A stretch of 64,000 bases of DNA from Patescibacteria group bacterium (lineage in GTDB: Bacteria; Patescibacteriota; Microgenomatia; UBA1406; GWC2-37-13): the NCBI GenBank assembly GCA_023381015.1, contig JAMCTE010000012.1, positions 40,760 through 104,759 of the forward strand, read 5' to 3'. How positions within the stretch are numbered: the first letter of the stretch is position 1; each line of letters begins with the position of its first letter. Below are positions 9,062 to 17,006 of this stretch, one piece after another. A program made the position numbers and the translations under genes. The notes under the pieces were generated by a model. The model saw only the letters and a list, made by a program, of their open reading frames with translations, had not been told where the DNA came from and did no database searches.

Positions 9062-9265
9062 ATGAATAGCCAGGATATGGAGAACTTTGGTAAAAGAATT
9101 AAGATTGCCAGAGAAAAGTTGGATCTCACACAAGTAGAAATTGCAAAAAAAGCTGACATGACGGTTAACTACTACGCCATGATAGAGCGTGGTGAGGTAA
9201 ACCCATCGTACGAGAAAATAAAGAGTATTGCCAAAGTCCTCAAACTCAAGATCACTATTTCCTAG
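9062..9265 (+). CDS. Xre-family helix-turn-helix regulator
   Basis: 67 residues, essentially one HTH domain. LTQVEIAKKADMTVNYYAMI covers the two DNA-contacting helices and ERGEVNPSYEKIKSIAKVL follows, both classic for the Cro/C1-Xre fold. It is divergent from the nucleotidyltransferase-WYL gene with about 50 bp between starts, the usual position for an autoregulated antitoxin or regulator. Its 3' end overlaps the next, convergent small gene by 11 bp. Confidence 0.85.
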   Translation: MNSQDMENFGKRIKIAREKLDLTQVEIAKKADMTVNYYAMIERGEVNPSYEKIKSIAKVLKLKITIS

Positions 9266-9506
9266 CATTAAGTGCTAGTTTGGCAGATTCTCTCATCATT
9301 TCGACCAGTTTTTCAGCCTCTTCGAATGTTGCTCTCTTAGGATTTGTTTGTTGTAGGCTCTCCAGAGCAGATTTGAACATCTGATCGTGATTTGCAGTAT
9401 CTATAGCAAATTGCAATGTCTCTTTTGGTACTGCCTCAAATTTTTCCTTGCCGATAGCAGTAATCTCATCCCACGGTAGCGAAGCAATACTGCTATTTTT
9501 ATCCAT
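9255..9506 (-). CDS. Small hypothetical protein, acidic-basic, about 83 aa
   Basis: I do not recognise a family. The start is set at ATG 9506 because a TATAAT box (complement of 9513-9518) lies 6 nt upstream, although the frame is open for 18 bp more with a TTG. The product begins MDKNSSIASLPWDEI and is predicted mostly helical, with no membrane segment or signal peptide. It is convergent with xre. It could be a third component of the toxin-like locus or an unrelated cytoplasmic protein. Confidence 0.55.
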   Translation of the reverse strand: MDKNSSIASLPWDEITAIGKEKFEAVPKETLQFAIDTANHDQMFKSALESLQQTNPKRATFEEAEKLVEMMRESAKLALNARK

Positions 9507-9557
9507 GAGCGTATTATAGTCCAAGAAGCTTGCAGGAGGAAATTACCGATATTTCCG

Positions 9558-9998
9558 CTACATGTATTTTTCGTACCCAATAAAGTTAAATAAATCTACG
9601 GCGAAGCCGCCGTCCTCAAGACGGCGCATAAATTCTCTGCTTTTTGCCTGAGAAAGGATATTTAGGCTACCTTCCCATAGAATATTGCGGTCGATAATGG
9701 CTAGTTTTCGGTGGTGATTGCCTGTGCAAAGCAGTACTTGGATGCCAATATCCTCAAATTCTTGGATTTCCACCTCAGATTGCTCATCGTAGCCATCTAT
9801 GTGTTCTCGTGGGTCTCGAGTGATTATGTAGATTTTAACTCCACGCTCAACCAAACGTCGAAATACTGGCCAAAAAGTCTTCATTCTAGCTATGGTGATG
9901 AATGGACTTTCTATAATTACCTCATTCTGACTATTTTCTAAGTCAGTCAGAAATTTGCAGAAGAAGGTTTTCTCGTCATGTAAAGAGGTTTTAATCAT
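9558..9998 (-). CDS. PLD-like domain protein (single HKD motif)
   Basis: 146 residues with one phospholipase-D-type motif, HHRKLAIIDRNILWEGSLN, containing the H-x-K and the downstream G-S. The preceding strand EVIIESPFIT is the usual first half of the fold. Single-HKD proteins dimerise and are often nucleases. A strong Shine-Dalgarno run GGAGGAGG precedes the ATG, which overlaps the end of a truncated upstream frame (stop at 9991-9993), so it was once the second gene of an operon. It may have worked with a helicase-type partner, which is not provable here. Confidence 0.65.
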   Translation of the reverse strand: MIKTSLHDEKTFFCKFLTDLENSQNEVIIESPFITIARMKTFWPVFRRLVERGVKIYIITRDPREHIDGYDEQSEVEIQEFEDIGIQVLLCTGNHHRKLAIIDRNILWEGSLNILSQAKSREFMRRLEDGGFAVDLFNFIGYEKYM

Positions 9999-10110
9999 GT
10001 AAATCCTCCTCCGACTTCGATTGATACAGTTCCATTAACCTGGTAAAATGCACTAGGTAATTATCGGAGAGCGGTTCAAAATAAGAATCGTCCTCCGCAC
10101 CGATGTCAAA
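9991..10110 (-). pseudogene. Truncated C-terminal tail of an unknown gene
   Basis: An open frame of 39 codons (including FEPLSDNYLVHFTRLMELYQ) ends at TAA 9993-9991, overlapping the PLD start. An in-frame TAG at 10113-10111 closes it upstream, and the divergent inositol-phosphatase gene begins at 10103. The peptide reads like the true C-terminus of a larger protein whose 5' part is missing. The break falls at the point where base texture changes, so this is a recombination scar or an assembly join. Confidence 0.5.
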
Positions 10111-10891
10111 CTATAAAAAAGAACTTGAGTTTGCAAAAACCACCGCCTTGAAAGCGGGCGACATCATCATAAAAAATTTCCTCCATTCCAAAGCTACCGT
10201 CAAAGCCAACATTTCTCCCGTGACCGAGACCGACCTGGCCGTCAGCCGGATGGTCATCGATGAAGTCAAGAAAACCTTTCCTCAGCACCAGGTGATGGAT
10301 GAAGAGCTGCAAAACGACAAACAAGAATCGAATGACTTTCTCTGGGTTTGTGACCCAATCGACGGCACCGTTCCTTTTGCCAACCACATTCCGACCTCGA
10401 TGTTTTCCCTGGCCCTTTGCAAAAATGGCGACCCGGTCGTCGCCGTCATCTTTGACCCTTACATGAAAAGACTGCTTTATAGCGTAAAAGGTGAACCTTC
10501 TTTCGCCAACGACCAGATAACCTCGGTAAGGAAATCCAGACTCCAGGTCGGGGATACTGTTTATGCCTTGCCATACTGGTTCAAGGATTTCGATTCCGCC
10601 AAATTCTTCTCGATTTTTAGACAAAAGAAAATGCTCGTCTCATACGTCGAATCGATCGTCTACCTGGCGATGTTAGTTGCGACAGGCGCGATCCCGGCCT
10701 TTGTCAGCTCGGCCGCCAACCCTTGGGACAGGGCCGCTGCCAAACTGATCGTCGAGGCCGCCGGAGGAAAAATGACCGATGAGAAGGGGAGCGAACTGAC
10801 TGTTTTCGGAAAACACGAACTATTGATCGCCTCAAACGCAATCGTCCACGAAGAAATCCTGGAGATAGTGAAAAGCTGCCGGAAAACTTGA
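10103..10891 (+). CDS. Inositol monophosphatase family phosphatase
   Basis: 262 residues. The metal-dependent phosphatase motifs are present: Glu67-Glu68 in VMDEELQ, Asp84 and Asp87 in CDPIDGT (84-89), and NPWDRAAAKLIVEAAGG near the C-terminus. Family members hydrolyse inositol-1-phosphate, 3'-phosphoadenosine 5'-phosphate, fructose bisphosphate or histidinol phosphate; the sequence does not decide between them. It has a complete N-terminus despite lying at the 10.1-kb junction, and is convergent with the aminotransferase gene. Confidence 0.85.
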   Translation: MSNYKKELEFAKTTALKAGDIIIKNFLHSKATVKANISPVTETDLAVSRMVIDEVKKTFPQHQVMDEELQNDKQESNDFLWVCDPIDGTVPFANHIPTSMFSLALCKNGDPVVAVIFDPYMKRLLYSVKGEPSFANDQITSVRKSRLQVGDTVYALPYWFKDFDSAKFFSIFRQKKMLVSYVESIVYLAMLVATGAIPAFVSSAANPWDRAAAKLIVEAAGGKMTDEKGSELTVFGKHELLIASNAIVHEEILEIVKSCRKT

Positions 10892-10913
10892 CGAAAAAAG
10901 TAAGTAAAAAACT

Positions 10914-12155
10914 TTAAGCAAAAGAGTTCAAGGTATCGACCAATATCTCCAACCCATGATCCAAGGCTTTCCTCTCGATGGTCAAGGGCGGCATCAGTTG
11001 GATGCCGGTTTCGCTCGACTTGCATACGTGTAAGCCTTTTTCGTAAACCGAATCAATAATTTTTTTCGTGGAAATTTTCTTGCCGTCGAGTTTAAGCTGG
11101 ATGCCGATTTCCATGCCTATGCCGTTAATGTCGTCAACTAAAGAATTATTGCTTAAATTATTGCGCAACGTTTCCATTACATAATAACCGTCCTTTTCTG
11201 CCTTTCTCCAGACTTTATCCCTATTATGGATTTCTAGAGTTTTCAAAGCCGCGGCGACCGCTACCGGATTCCAGCCAAAAGTCGATTGGGGCTGGCTTTT
11301 GGCATAGACAGATTCGGCTATTTCTTTCGCTGTCGCCATCGTCCCTATCGGCAAAGCTCCGTTTGACATCCCTTTGGCAAAAGTGACAAAATCCGGAACG
11401 ACATTCTCAAGTTCTAAACCAAACAACTTGCCGCATCTGGAAAAACCCGTACCGACTTCGTCAAGGATCAACAAAGCGTCATATTTTCTAGTCAAATCCC
11501 TGACTGACTTTAGGAATCCGACCGGGGCGACGTCGGTCGTACCCCAACCGGTGACTATACCGGCTTCGCAGACAACCGCAGCCACGTCTTTTTTTTGGAG
11601 CACTTTTTCCAATTCGTTTATAAATTTTTTCAAAACCGACTCTTTATTTTTGTCGTGGCTTTTTACCCCGGGAAACTTTAGTTGAACATAGTCTTGGTAA
11701 GAAAGAAACAGCGATTTCGACAATAAATATTCGGGTTTGTATCCAATCTCCAATACGCTATAAAGCGAGCCGTGGAAAGTATCGGAAAAACCGACGATTT
11801 TTTTCTTCCCCGTGAAAGCCCTGGCGGCTTTTATGGCCATGACGTTGGCATTGACGCCTCCGGTCTCCCGGCTAAAAACATCCAACTTCTTTGGGAGTTT
11901 GCTGGCCAGATAGTCGGCGTACTTTTCTTGAATCGGATCGTGGGTCCACATCGGGACGTAGGTATTCTTTTTAGCCTGAGCGATTATGGCGTCGGTGACT
12001 TCGGGATTGTTCCAACCGAGATTGGTTACATTCCAACCGCTCGTGAAGTCGATCAGTTTTTTGCCTTGATCGTCCCAGATATAAGGTCCTTGAGCTTTTG
12101 ATACTCTGAATCTAAAAGCCGAGTTTAAATTATGAATAATTCTGCCATTGAACAT
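10914..12155 (-). CDS. Class III (omega-type) aminotransferase
   Basis: 413 residues. PLP contacts are Asp232 in LDEVGTGFSR and the Schiff-base Lys261 in TFAKGMSNGALPIG. The family transfers amino groups from omega-amino acids, ornithine, acetylornithine, 4-aminobutyrate or diamines; the substrate cannot be read from the sequence. A TATAAA-like box (complement of 12165-12170) sits 9 nt before the ATG, so it may be transcribed on its own as well as by read-through from the two DNA-repair genes upstream, which end 28 bp away. Confidence 0.85.
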   Translation of the reverse strand: MFNGRIIHNLNSAFRFRVSKAQGPYIWDDQGKKLIDFTSGWNVTNLGWNNPEVTDAIIAQAKKNTYVPMWTHDPIQEKYADYLASKLPKKLDVFSRETGGVNANVMAIKAARAFTGKKKIVGFSDTFHGSLYSVLEIGYKPEYLLSKSLFLSYQDYVQLKFPGVKSHDKNKESVLKKFINELEKVLQKKDVAAVVCEAGIVTGWGTTDVAPVGFLKSVRDLTRKYDALLILDEVGTGFSRCGKLFGLELENVVPDFVTFAKGMSNGALPIGTMATAKEIAESVYAKSQPQSTFGWNPVAVAAALKTLEIHNRDKVWRKAEKDGYYVMETLRNNLSNNSLVDDINGIGMEIGIQLKLDGKKISTKKIIDSVYEKGLHVCKSSETGIQLMPPLTIERKALDHGLEILVDTLNSFA

Positions 12156-12183
12156 TTAGTTGATTTTATAACAGGCCCGGGAT

Positions 12184-12789
12184 TTATTCAACCTCCAAAC
12201 TCTCCCACAAAATTAGCGAAGCGAAAGATTTATAAGGACTCCATTTCTTGATGATTTTCTCGACGGTCCTCCTACTGGGATCTTTTTTTAAACCGTAGAC
12301 TTTCTTGATTCCTTTTTTCAAACCAAGATCGCCGTGGGAAAAAATATCCGGCCGGCCAAGGGTGAAGATGAGGAACATCTCGGCCGTCCAAGGACCGATA
12401 CCTTTTACCCGCAAAAGGTGATCTTTTACTTCATCGTCCGTGAGTTCGTCAAGTCTATCCAAATCAAGTCCGCCGCCTATAATTTCCGTAGCCAAACTCT
12501 TGACATACTTTGCTTTGGCGTTGGACATCCCGACTCCGCGCAAAACCTCGTGCGGCGTTTCGATGACTTTTTTCGGAACGATTTCACCTTTATATAATTT
12601 TTTGAAACGTCCGAAAATCACTTCGGCGACTCTTCCCGATAACTGCTGGCCTATGATCTCCTGGCAAAGTTTGACGAAGTAGTTTTTCGGATTTTCTTTT
12701 TCGATCGTTTTGCTGATTTTCGTCCTCAGGACAAAAGAGTAGAGGAGAGGGTCGTTTTTTTTGAAGTGATTCAAAATTGTACTGTTCAT
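12184..12789 (-). CDS. HhH-GPD DNA glycosylase, AlkA-like (3-methyladenine type)
   Basis: 201 residues. The helix-hairpin-helix is VKGIGPWTAEMFL (128-140) and the catalytic aspartate is Asp154 in SHGDLGLKKG. The family excises alkylated or otherwise damaged bases in base-excision repair. No iron-sulfur cysteines are present, which favours AlkA over MutY/Nth. Its start overlaps the upstream radical SAM gene by 4 bp (12786-12789), so both are translated from the SOS-box promoter at 13.66 kb. Confidence 0.85.
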   Translation of the reverse strand: MNSTILNHFKKNDPLLYSFVLRTKISKTIEKENPKNYFVKLCQEIIGQQLSGRVAEVIFGRFKKLYKGEIVPKKVIETPHEVLRGVGMSNAKAKYVKSLATEIIGGGLDLDRLDELTDDEVKDHLLRVKGIGPWTAEMFLIFTLGRPDIFSHGDLGLKKGIKKVYGLKKDPSRRTVEKIIKKWSPYKSFASLILWESLEVE

Positions 12790-13649
12790 TTTTTGAGTTT
12801 TTGGAAATCCTTATGGAAAATTACCATATCCTTAAGCAAATGCATTTTGTATTTGCCGATCAATCTTTTGACTTTGGCCTCCAACTCCTGCCGGTAATCT
12901 TTTGACTGGGAAGAATAAAATTTCTGCAGGACCGTTTGATCGACGCCTTTCATCTCTTCAAACAACCGGTTGCGGATGTACTTCGCCAAATTCAGGTGTT
13001 CCACGAAAATGTCTTTTGTCCCGGTTTTTGACAAGGCAAAAAATAGTTTCTCCAACTCTTCGCCCTGGGCGACGAAGTGGGGGAGGAGCGGGCCGATGAA
13101 AGCATAGGTTTTTATTTTGTTTTCGTTGAGTTTTTTCAAAGCGCCCAACCGATGACTGACTCCCGGCGCGTTCTTTTCGAAATATCTGGATATCCCGTCG
13201 TCAGTCGACGTCACCGTCATGCCGACGGCCGCGTTCTTGAGTTTTTTGAAAACGTCGACATCGCGTAACACCAGGTCTGATTTGGTAAGGAAGGAAACGA
13301 CGCCTGCGAAACCGTAGTCGGCTAATACTTCCAGACAACGCCGAGTCAGTTTATACTGGCCTTCCGCTCCCTGATAAGGATCGGTGACCGAACTGAAAAA
13401 AATTTCCTTGTCTTTGCCTTTATCTCTCAACTTTTTTATTTCCTTGGCTAACAATTCCGGAGCGTTGATCTTGGCATAGACATAATCGCCCCAATCCTGG
13501 ATGGTTTTCCCGACAAACCTGCCCATGAACGAAGCATAACAATACTTGCAGGCGAACCGGCAGCCGATGTAAGGATTGACGACATAGTCGATCCCGGGAA
13601 TACCGCAACGGGTAAGAATGGTCTTAGCTTTGACTTCCTTAAAATCCAT
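12786..13649 (-). CDS. Radical SAM protein, spore-photoproduct-lyase-like / Rv2578c-type
   Basis: 287 residues. The [4Fe-4S]/SAM motif is C-x3-C-x2-C at Cys30, Cys34 and Cys37, within GCRFACKYCYA. ILTRCGIPGIDYVVNPY at the N-terminus and SSVTDPYQGAE are typical of the SPL-like radical SAM group. Spore photoproduct lyase repairs a UV thymine dimer; most relatives have no assigned reaction. Coupling with a DNA glycosylase and control by a GAAC-N4-GTTC box support a DNA-repair role. The message would be leaderless, because the -10 box ends 7 nt from the ATG. Confidence 0.8.
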   Translation of the reverse strand: MDFKEVKAKTILTRCGIPGIDYVVNPYIGCRFACKYCYASFMGRFVGKTIQDWGDYVYAKINAPELLAKEIKKLRDKGKDKEIFFSSVTDPYQGAEGQYKLTRRCLEVLADYGFAGVVSFLTKSDLVLRDVDVFKKLKNAAVGMTVTSTDDGISRYFEKNAPGVSHRLGALKKLNENKIKTYAFIGPLLPHFVAQGEELEKLFFALSKTGTKDIFVEHLNLAKYIRNRLFEEMKGVDQTVLQKFYSSQSKDYRQELEAKVKRLIGKYKMHLLKDMVIFHKDFQKLKK

Positions 13650-13656
13650 GAATTAA

Positions 13657-13685
13657 ATAATAATTGAACAATTGTTCACTGTCAA
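13657..13685 (-). promoter_or_regulatory. Promoter with SOS (LexA/DinR-type) box
   Basis: On the minus strand: -35 TTGACA (complement of 13680-13685), a 17-nt spacer, and -10 TATTAT (complement of 13657-13662). The 12-bp perfect palindrome GAACAATTGTTC (13666-13677) fills the spacer. It matches the GAAC-N4-GTTC pattern of the Gram-positive LexA operator, placed where a repressor would block RNA polymerase. It drives the radical SAM and glycosylase genes. Confidence 0.7.
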
Positions 13686-13702
13686 TATTTATTTGACTTT
13701 TT

Positions 13703-13742
13703 GTCATTCCGGCCCCGATTTTTATCGGGGTAACTTCGGCCT
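13703..13742. repeat. Hairpin element next to a dispersed repeat
   Basis: CCCCGAT-TTTT-ATCGGGG hairpin flanked by GTCATTCCGG and CTTCGGCC. It looks like a fragment of the same GTCATTCC-type palindromic repeat family as the neighbouring copy. Confidence 0.5.
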
Positions 13743-13743
13743 C

Positions 13744-13819
13744 GTCACTCCGTCGTAGGACGGGGTCCAGTCAATGATACTCATTTATATTTTCCTGATC
13801 CATGCCTCCGCAGGTATAA
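13744..13819 (-). repeat. Dispersed palindromic repeat, diverged copy C
   Basis: 76 bp, the same length and order as the copies at 39503-39578 and 48917-48991 but on the opposite strand. The CTAC-loop hairpin is kept with a compensatory change (CCGTC-CTAC-GACGG instead of CCGGC-CTAC-GCCGG). Confidence 0.6.
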
Positions 13820-13853
13820 CATTTTATTTTAGTTCTACTATATAATTTAGTTT

Positions 13854-14780
13854 ATGAAAATCTATATCGTCGGCAGTGGGGGAGTCGGAGGATACCTCGG
13901 CGGACTCTTGGCGATAGCAGGCAACGACGTTACCTTCCTCGCCCGCGGACAACATTATCAAGCGATCAAAGAAAACGGCTTGCAAATAAATGCGGTAAAA
14001 GGCGATTTTTTAGTAAAGCCTGCCAAAGTCATATCTTCCTCTTCAGAAATCACTAATCCCGATCTGGTCATCTTTACCGTCAAAACATACGATACCGAAA
14101 GCACGGCAATCGAGCTGAGCAAAGTCGTCAACGAAAATACGGCCATTATCACTTTCCAAAACGGCGTCGAAAACGATTTGAAAATCAAACAATTCATAAA
14201 GGTTGGTAAAATTTTCCCCGGCGTCGCATACCTGATATCGACCAAAGTGGGGCCCGGAACGATCGAGCAAATCGGCGGCCCGGGAGGAATCGGGAAGTTT
14301 GTCATCGGCGACAGGAACGGTTCTTTTGGAGATTTGTTGGGAAATATCACCATGGTCATGAAAAACGCCGGAATCGATGCCTCAGTTTCGGAAGATATTA
14401 CCCAAGACGTCTGGAAAAAATTCGTTTTCATTTCTGCTTTTTCGGGAATGACTGCTTTTTACGGGAAGCCTATAGGTGGAATCGTCAACGACGCTCAATT
14501 GAAAGATGAATACGAAAATTGCGTCAAGGAAACCATCGCCGTCGCCAAGTCGTTAAAAGTCAATCTTCCCGAAGACACATTCGAAACGACGATGTCCACG
14601 ACGATCAAAACCAATCCCGCTTCAAAATCTTCCCTGCTCGTCGACGTGGAAAAAGGAGGAAAAAACGAAATTGAAACCCTGAACGGTAAAGTCGTCCGAT
14701 ATGCGAAACAGCAGAACATCCAAGTACCGATCAACGAAAAAATTTATGAGAAAATTAAAAATAAATTAAATGACCTTTAA
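13854..14780 (+). CDS. Ketopantoate reductase family protein (PanE/ApbA)
   Basis: 308 residues. It starts with the NADP-binding motif VGSGGVGGYLGG (6-17), then FLARGQH and the later FKTYD-like VKTYDTES and ITFQNGVEN, all typical of PanE. The reaction would be ketopantoate to pantoate in coenzyme A synthesis, but many paralogues act on other 2-oxo acids and no other pantothenate gene is nearby. TATAAT at 13841-13846 lies 7 nt from the ATG (leaderless). The 3' end overlaps the next gene by 11 bp. Confidence 0.8.
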   Translation: MKIYIVGSGGVGGYLGGLLAIAGNDVTFLARGQHYQAIKENGLQINAVKGDFLVKPAKVISSSSEITNPDLVIFTVKTYDTESTAIELSKVVNENTAIITFQNGVENDLKIKQFIKVGKIFPGVAYLISTKVGPGTIEQIGGPGGIGKFVIGDRNGSFGDLLGNITMVMKNAGIDASVSEDITQDVWKKFVFISAFSGMTAFYGKPIGGIVNDAQLKDEYENCVKETIAVAKSLKVNLPEDTFETTMSTTIKTNPASKSSLLVDVEKGGKNEIETLNGKVVRYAKQQNIQVPINEKIYEKIKNKLNDL

Positions 14781-16399
14781 AAAGATTTTTCTATCTTTAT
14801 TTTTTCTTTGTTTGTTTCCTGTTTCCGTCTTCGCCAAAGACAAACCTCAAGTTCTTTTCATCAACCAGGTTAGGGGAGAGGAGTGCTGCTCCAAAGGAAA
14901 CCTCGCCAACCTGGAAAAGCAAGTCGGTGCTTTCGTCACTGATAAAATCCCTGCCTATTTCGTACTCCGCTACGATGCTTTGACCAACCAGAGTTATGTC
15001 GACTACATCAAGCAACAAATCAGCGCCAACCCTGATCTTATAAGGTTGGGTTTGATGATCGAAATCACGCCCAAATTAGCCGAAGATTCCGGAGTCAAAT
15101 ACCACGACACGGAAAACCATTGGTATGAAGCGCAAAACTGTTTCACGATCGGTTACCAAAAACAAGACAGGAAAAAAATCATCGACAAGCTGTTTTCGGC
15201 GTTTCGCGGCCAATTCGGCTCTTATCCGAGACTCGTTTCCGCCTGGTTGATCGACACCGATTCGCTTAATTACATGCATGATAAATATGGCGTGAATGCG
15301 GACCAGATCACCCGGGAACAGTGGGGGCAGGACAGTTATACTCTTTATGGCGGACCGCCTCACTATCCTTATCCTGCCTCCAGAAACTGGGCGTTTATTC
15401 CGGATTTTACCGAAAAAAATCCCGTCATCATGCTGAGACAGACCGTTACCGATCCTCTTTACAATTATGGGGAAACAAAAAAAGCTTATACGACTCAACC
15501 GAACGACTATGCCATCAGCGGACTTGACTTCGAATACTTCAAAAAATTAACCAATCAGGCTTTGTTCGATCAAAAATCGACCGGCTTCGCCCTGCTCGGT
15601 TTGGAGAATTCCATGGAAGACAAATACCAACAGGACTTCATCGGTCAGGTTGACTATATTAACGAGATAAAAGACCAGGTCAGTTTTCCTGATCTTGACC
15701 AACTAAAAAACTATTGGCAAAAACAAACCGATACTTCATATTCGGGAAAAGATCTGATCAACGGTACAGATAATCGGGCCGAATTCGTCACTACTGCCTA
15801 CTTCAGGCGGAGAATCAGAACCCGGAGCGGAAAAACTTTTACGACCGACTACCGTTATTATGACAAAAAACTGACCGACCCTTATGACGATTATGTCGCC
15901 AAAAAAGCCGGCTACTGGATCGTACCTTACGCACTAGACTATTCCCACGTCTATAATATCGCTTCATCGGTTTTTCCGGAAACGAGGAACGATCTGTCCT
16001 TGGACACACAGCCAAAATTAACGATAAGTAGATTATCAGCCTACTCTTTCAACAACAATCGTATGGAGAATTATCCTTACTATATGCCTGAAGCGATCGC
16101 AAGAAAGATCGATCGGTTCAAAAGCCAAGTCGAAATCATAACCGGAAAAATGACAACGATCAAATTTTTTTGCCAGGGATTCGTTCGGTTACCCGGCAAA
16201 TATCGCCGATCCCGTGACCATGGAAATTTTTCCTCAAAATGATGAAGTCAAAACTACCAATGACTCTTCCCTGTATACTTTTACTTTCCCGAACGATTCA
16301 CAAAACTTACAGGATATCACTCTGTCTTCCGACAAAAAAACCGTTAAGAAAATCCTGCTTTTTCCGCAGCCATTTTCCTTTATTAAACTGGTTTTTTAA
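14770..16399 (+). pseudogene. Secreted protein of unknown function, interrupted by a frameshift
   Basis: Signal peptide about 1-22 (FPVSVFA). The first frame runs 490 codons to 16242. After the seven-T run at 16165-16171 the sense continues in another frame (ARDSFGYPANIADPVTMEIF, then on to TAA at 16397-16399), giving about 540 residues if one T is skipped. The first half alternates strands and helices and has AWLIDTDSLNYM and GYQKQDRKKIIDKLF, vaguely like barrel-type carbohydrate deacetylases, but I cannot name a family. Either a +1 lesion, a sequencing error or programmed shifting. It overlaps panE by 11 bp. Confidence 0.55.
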
Positions 16400-16459
16400 A
16401 CAAAAATTGTCCTTACCTAATTTTAAGCAAAAATTCAGTTACCGCGATATAATTTTTAT

Positions 16460-17002
16460 ATGATCAAGAAATTTTTGGTTTCTTTGGCGATCGTCGCCGT
16501 CTTTGCTTTTTACTCAGACATAAAAGGCAGCGAAAAACAAGAAACCGCAATTTTGCCGAAAAACAATAAATCATCCCTCTCCCAATCGACCCCTTCGTCC
16601 ACTCCGGCTCCGGCCGATACTTCAACGCCAGCTCCGGTTTCAATCGTCAATATCCCCGGACAAAGCGCTTCACCGACTCCCGTACCTAGTACGCCAACGC
16701 CAACTCCAAGTCATCAAGGACAGTACAAAGACGGTACATACACCGGACCTGTTGCCGACGCTTTCTACGGAAACGTCCAGATTCAAGTCAAAATCAGCAA
16801 TGGACTGATCAGCGACGTCCAGTTCCTCCAGTATCCAAACGACAGGAATACCTCGATCATGATAAATTCCCAGGCGATGCCCATGCTCCAACAGGAAGCC
16901 ATCCAATCCCAAACCGGCAACGTCGACATCATCTCGGGGGCAACAGACACCAGTAATGCCTTTATCCAGTCGCTTACCTCTGCCTTAAGTCAAGCCAAAT
17001 AA
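16460..17002 (+). CDS. Exported FMN-binding domain protein (NqrC/RnfG-like)
   Basis: 180 residues. An N-terminal membrane anchor or signal (about 3-18), a long Pro/Ser/Thr-rich linker (about 38-85), and a compact FMN-binding domain (about 88-178) with YKDGTYTG and DIISGATDTS. The threonine of SGAT (Thr162) is where ApbE attaches FMN in this family. It would be an extracytoplasmic flavin electron carrier on a flexible tether. TATAAT (16448-16453) lies 6 nt before the ATG. It is the first of three tightly packed genes, followed 4 bp later by apbE. Confidence 0.82.
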   Translation: MIKKFLVSLAIVAVFAFYSDIKGSEKQETAILPKNNKSSLSQSTPSSTPAPADTSTPAPVSIVNIPGQSASPTPVPSTPTPTPSHQGQYKDGTYTGPVADAFYGNVQIQVKISNGLISDVQFLQYPNDRNTSIMINSQAMPMLQQEAIQSQTGNVDIISGATDTSNAFIQSLTSALSQAK

Positions 17003-17006
17003 TTAT

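Noticed and set aside
10106..10624. Open frame of 172 codons on the minus strand
   Set aside because: It lies opposite the well-conserved inositol-phosphatase gene and has no recognisable motif; an antisense shadow.
13703..13819. CRISPR array
   Set aside because: Copies are dispersed, single and palindromic, with no regular spacers and no cas genes.
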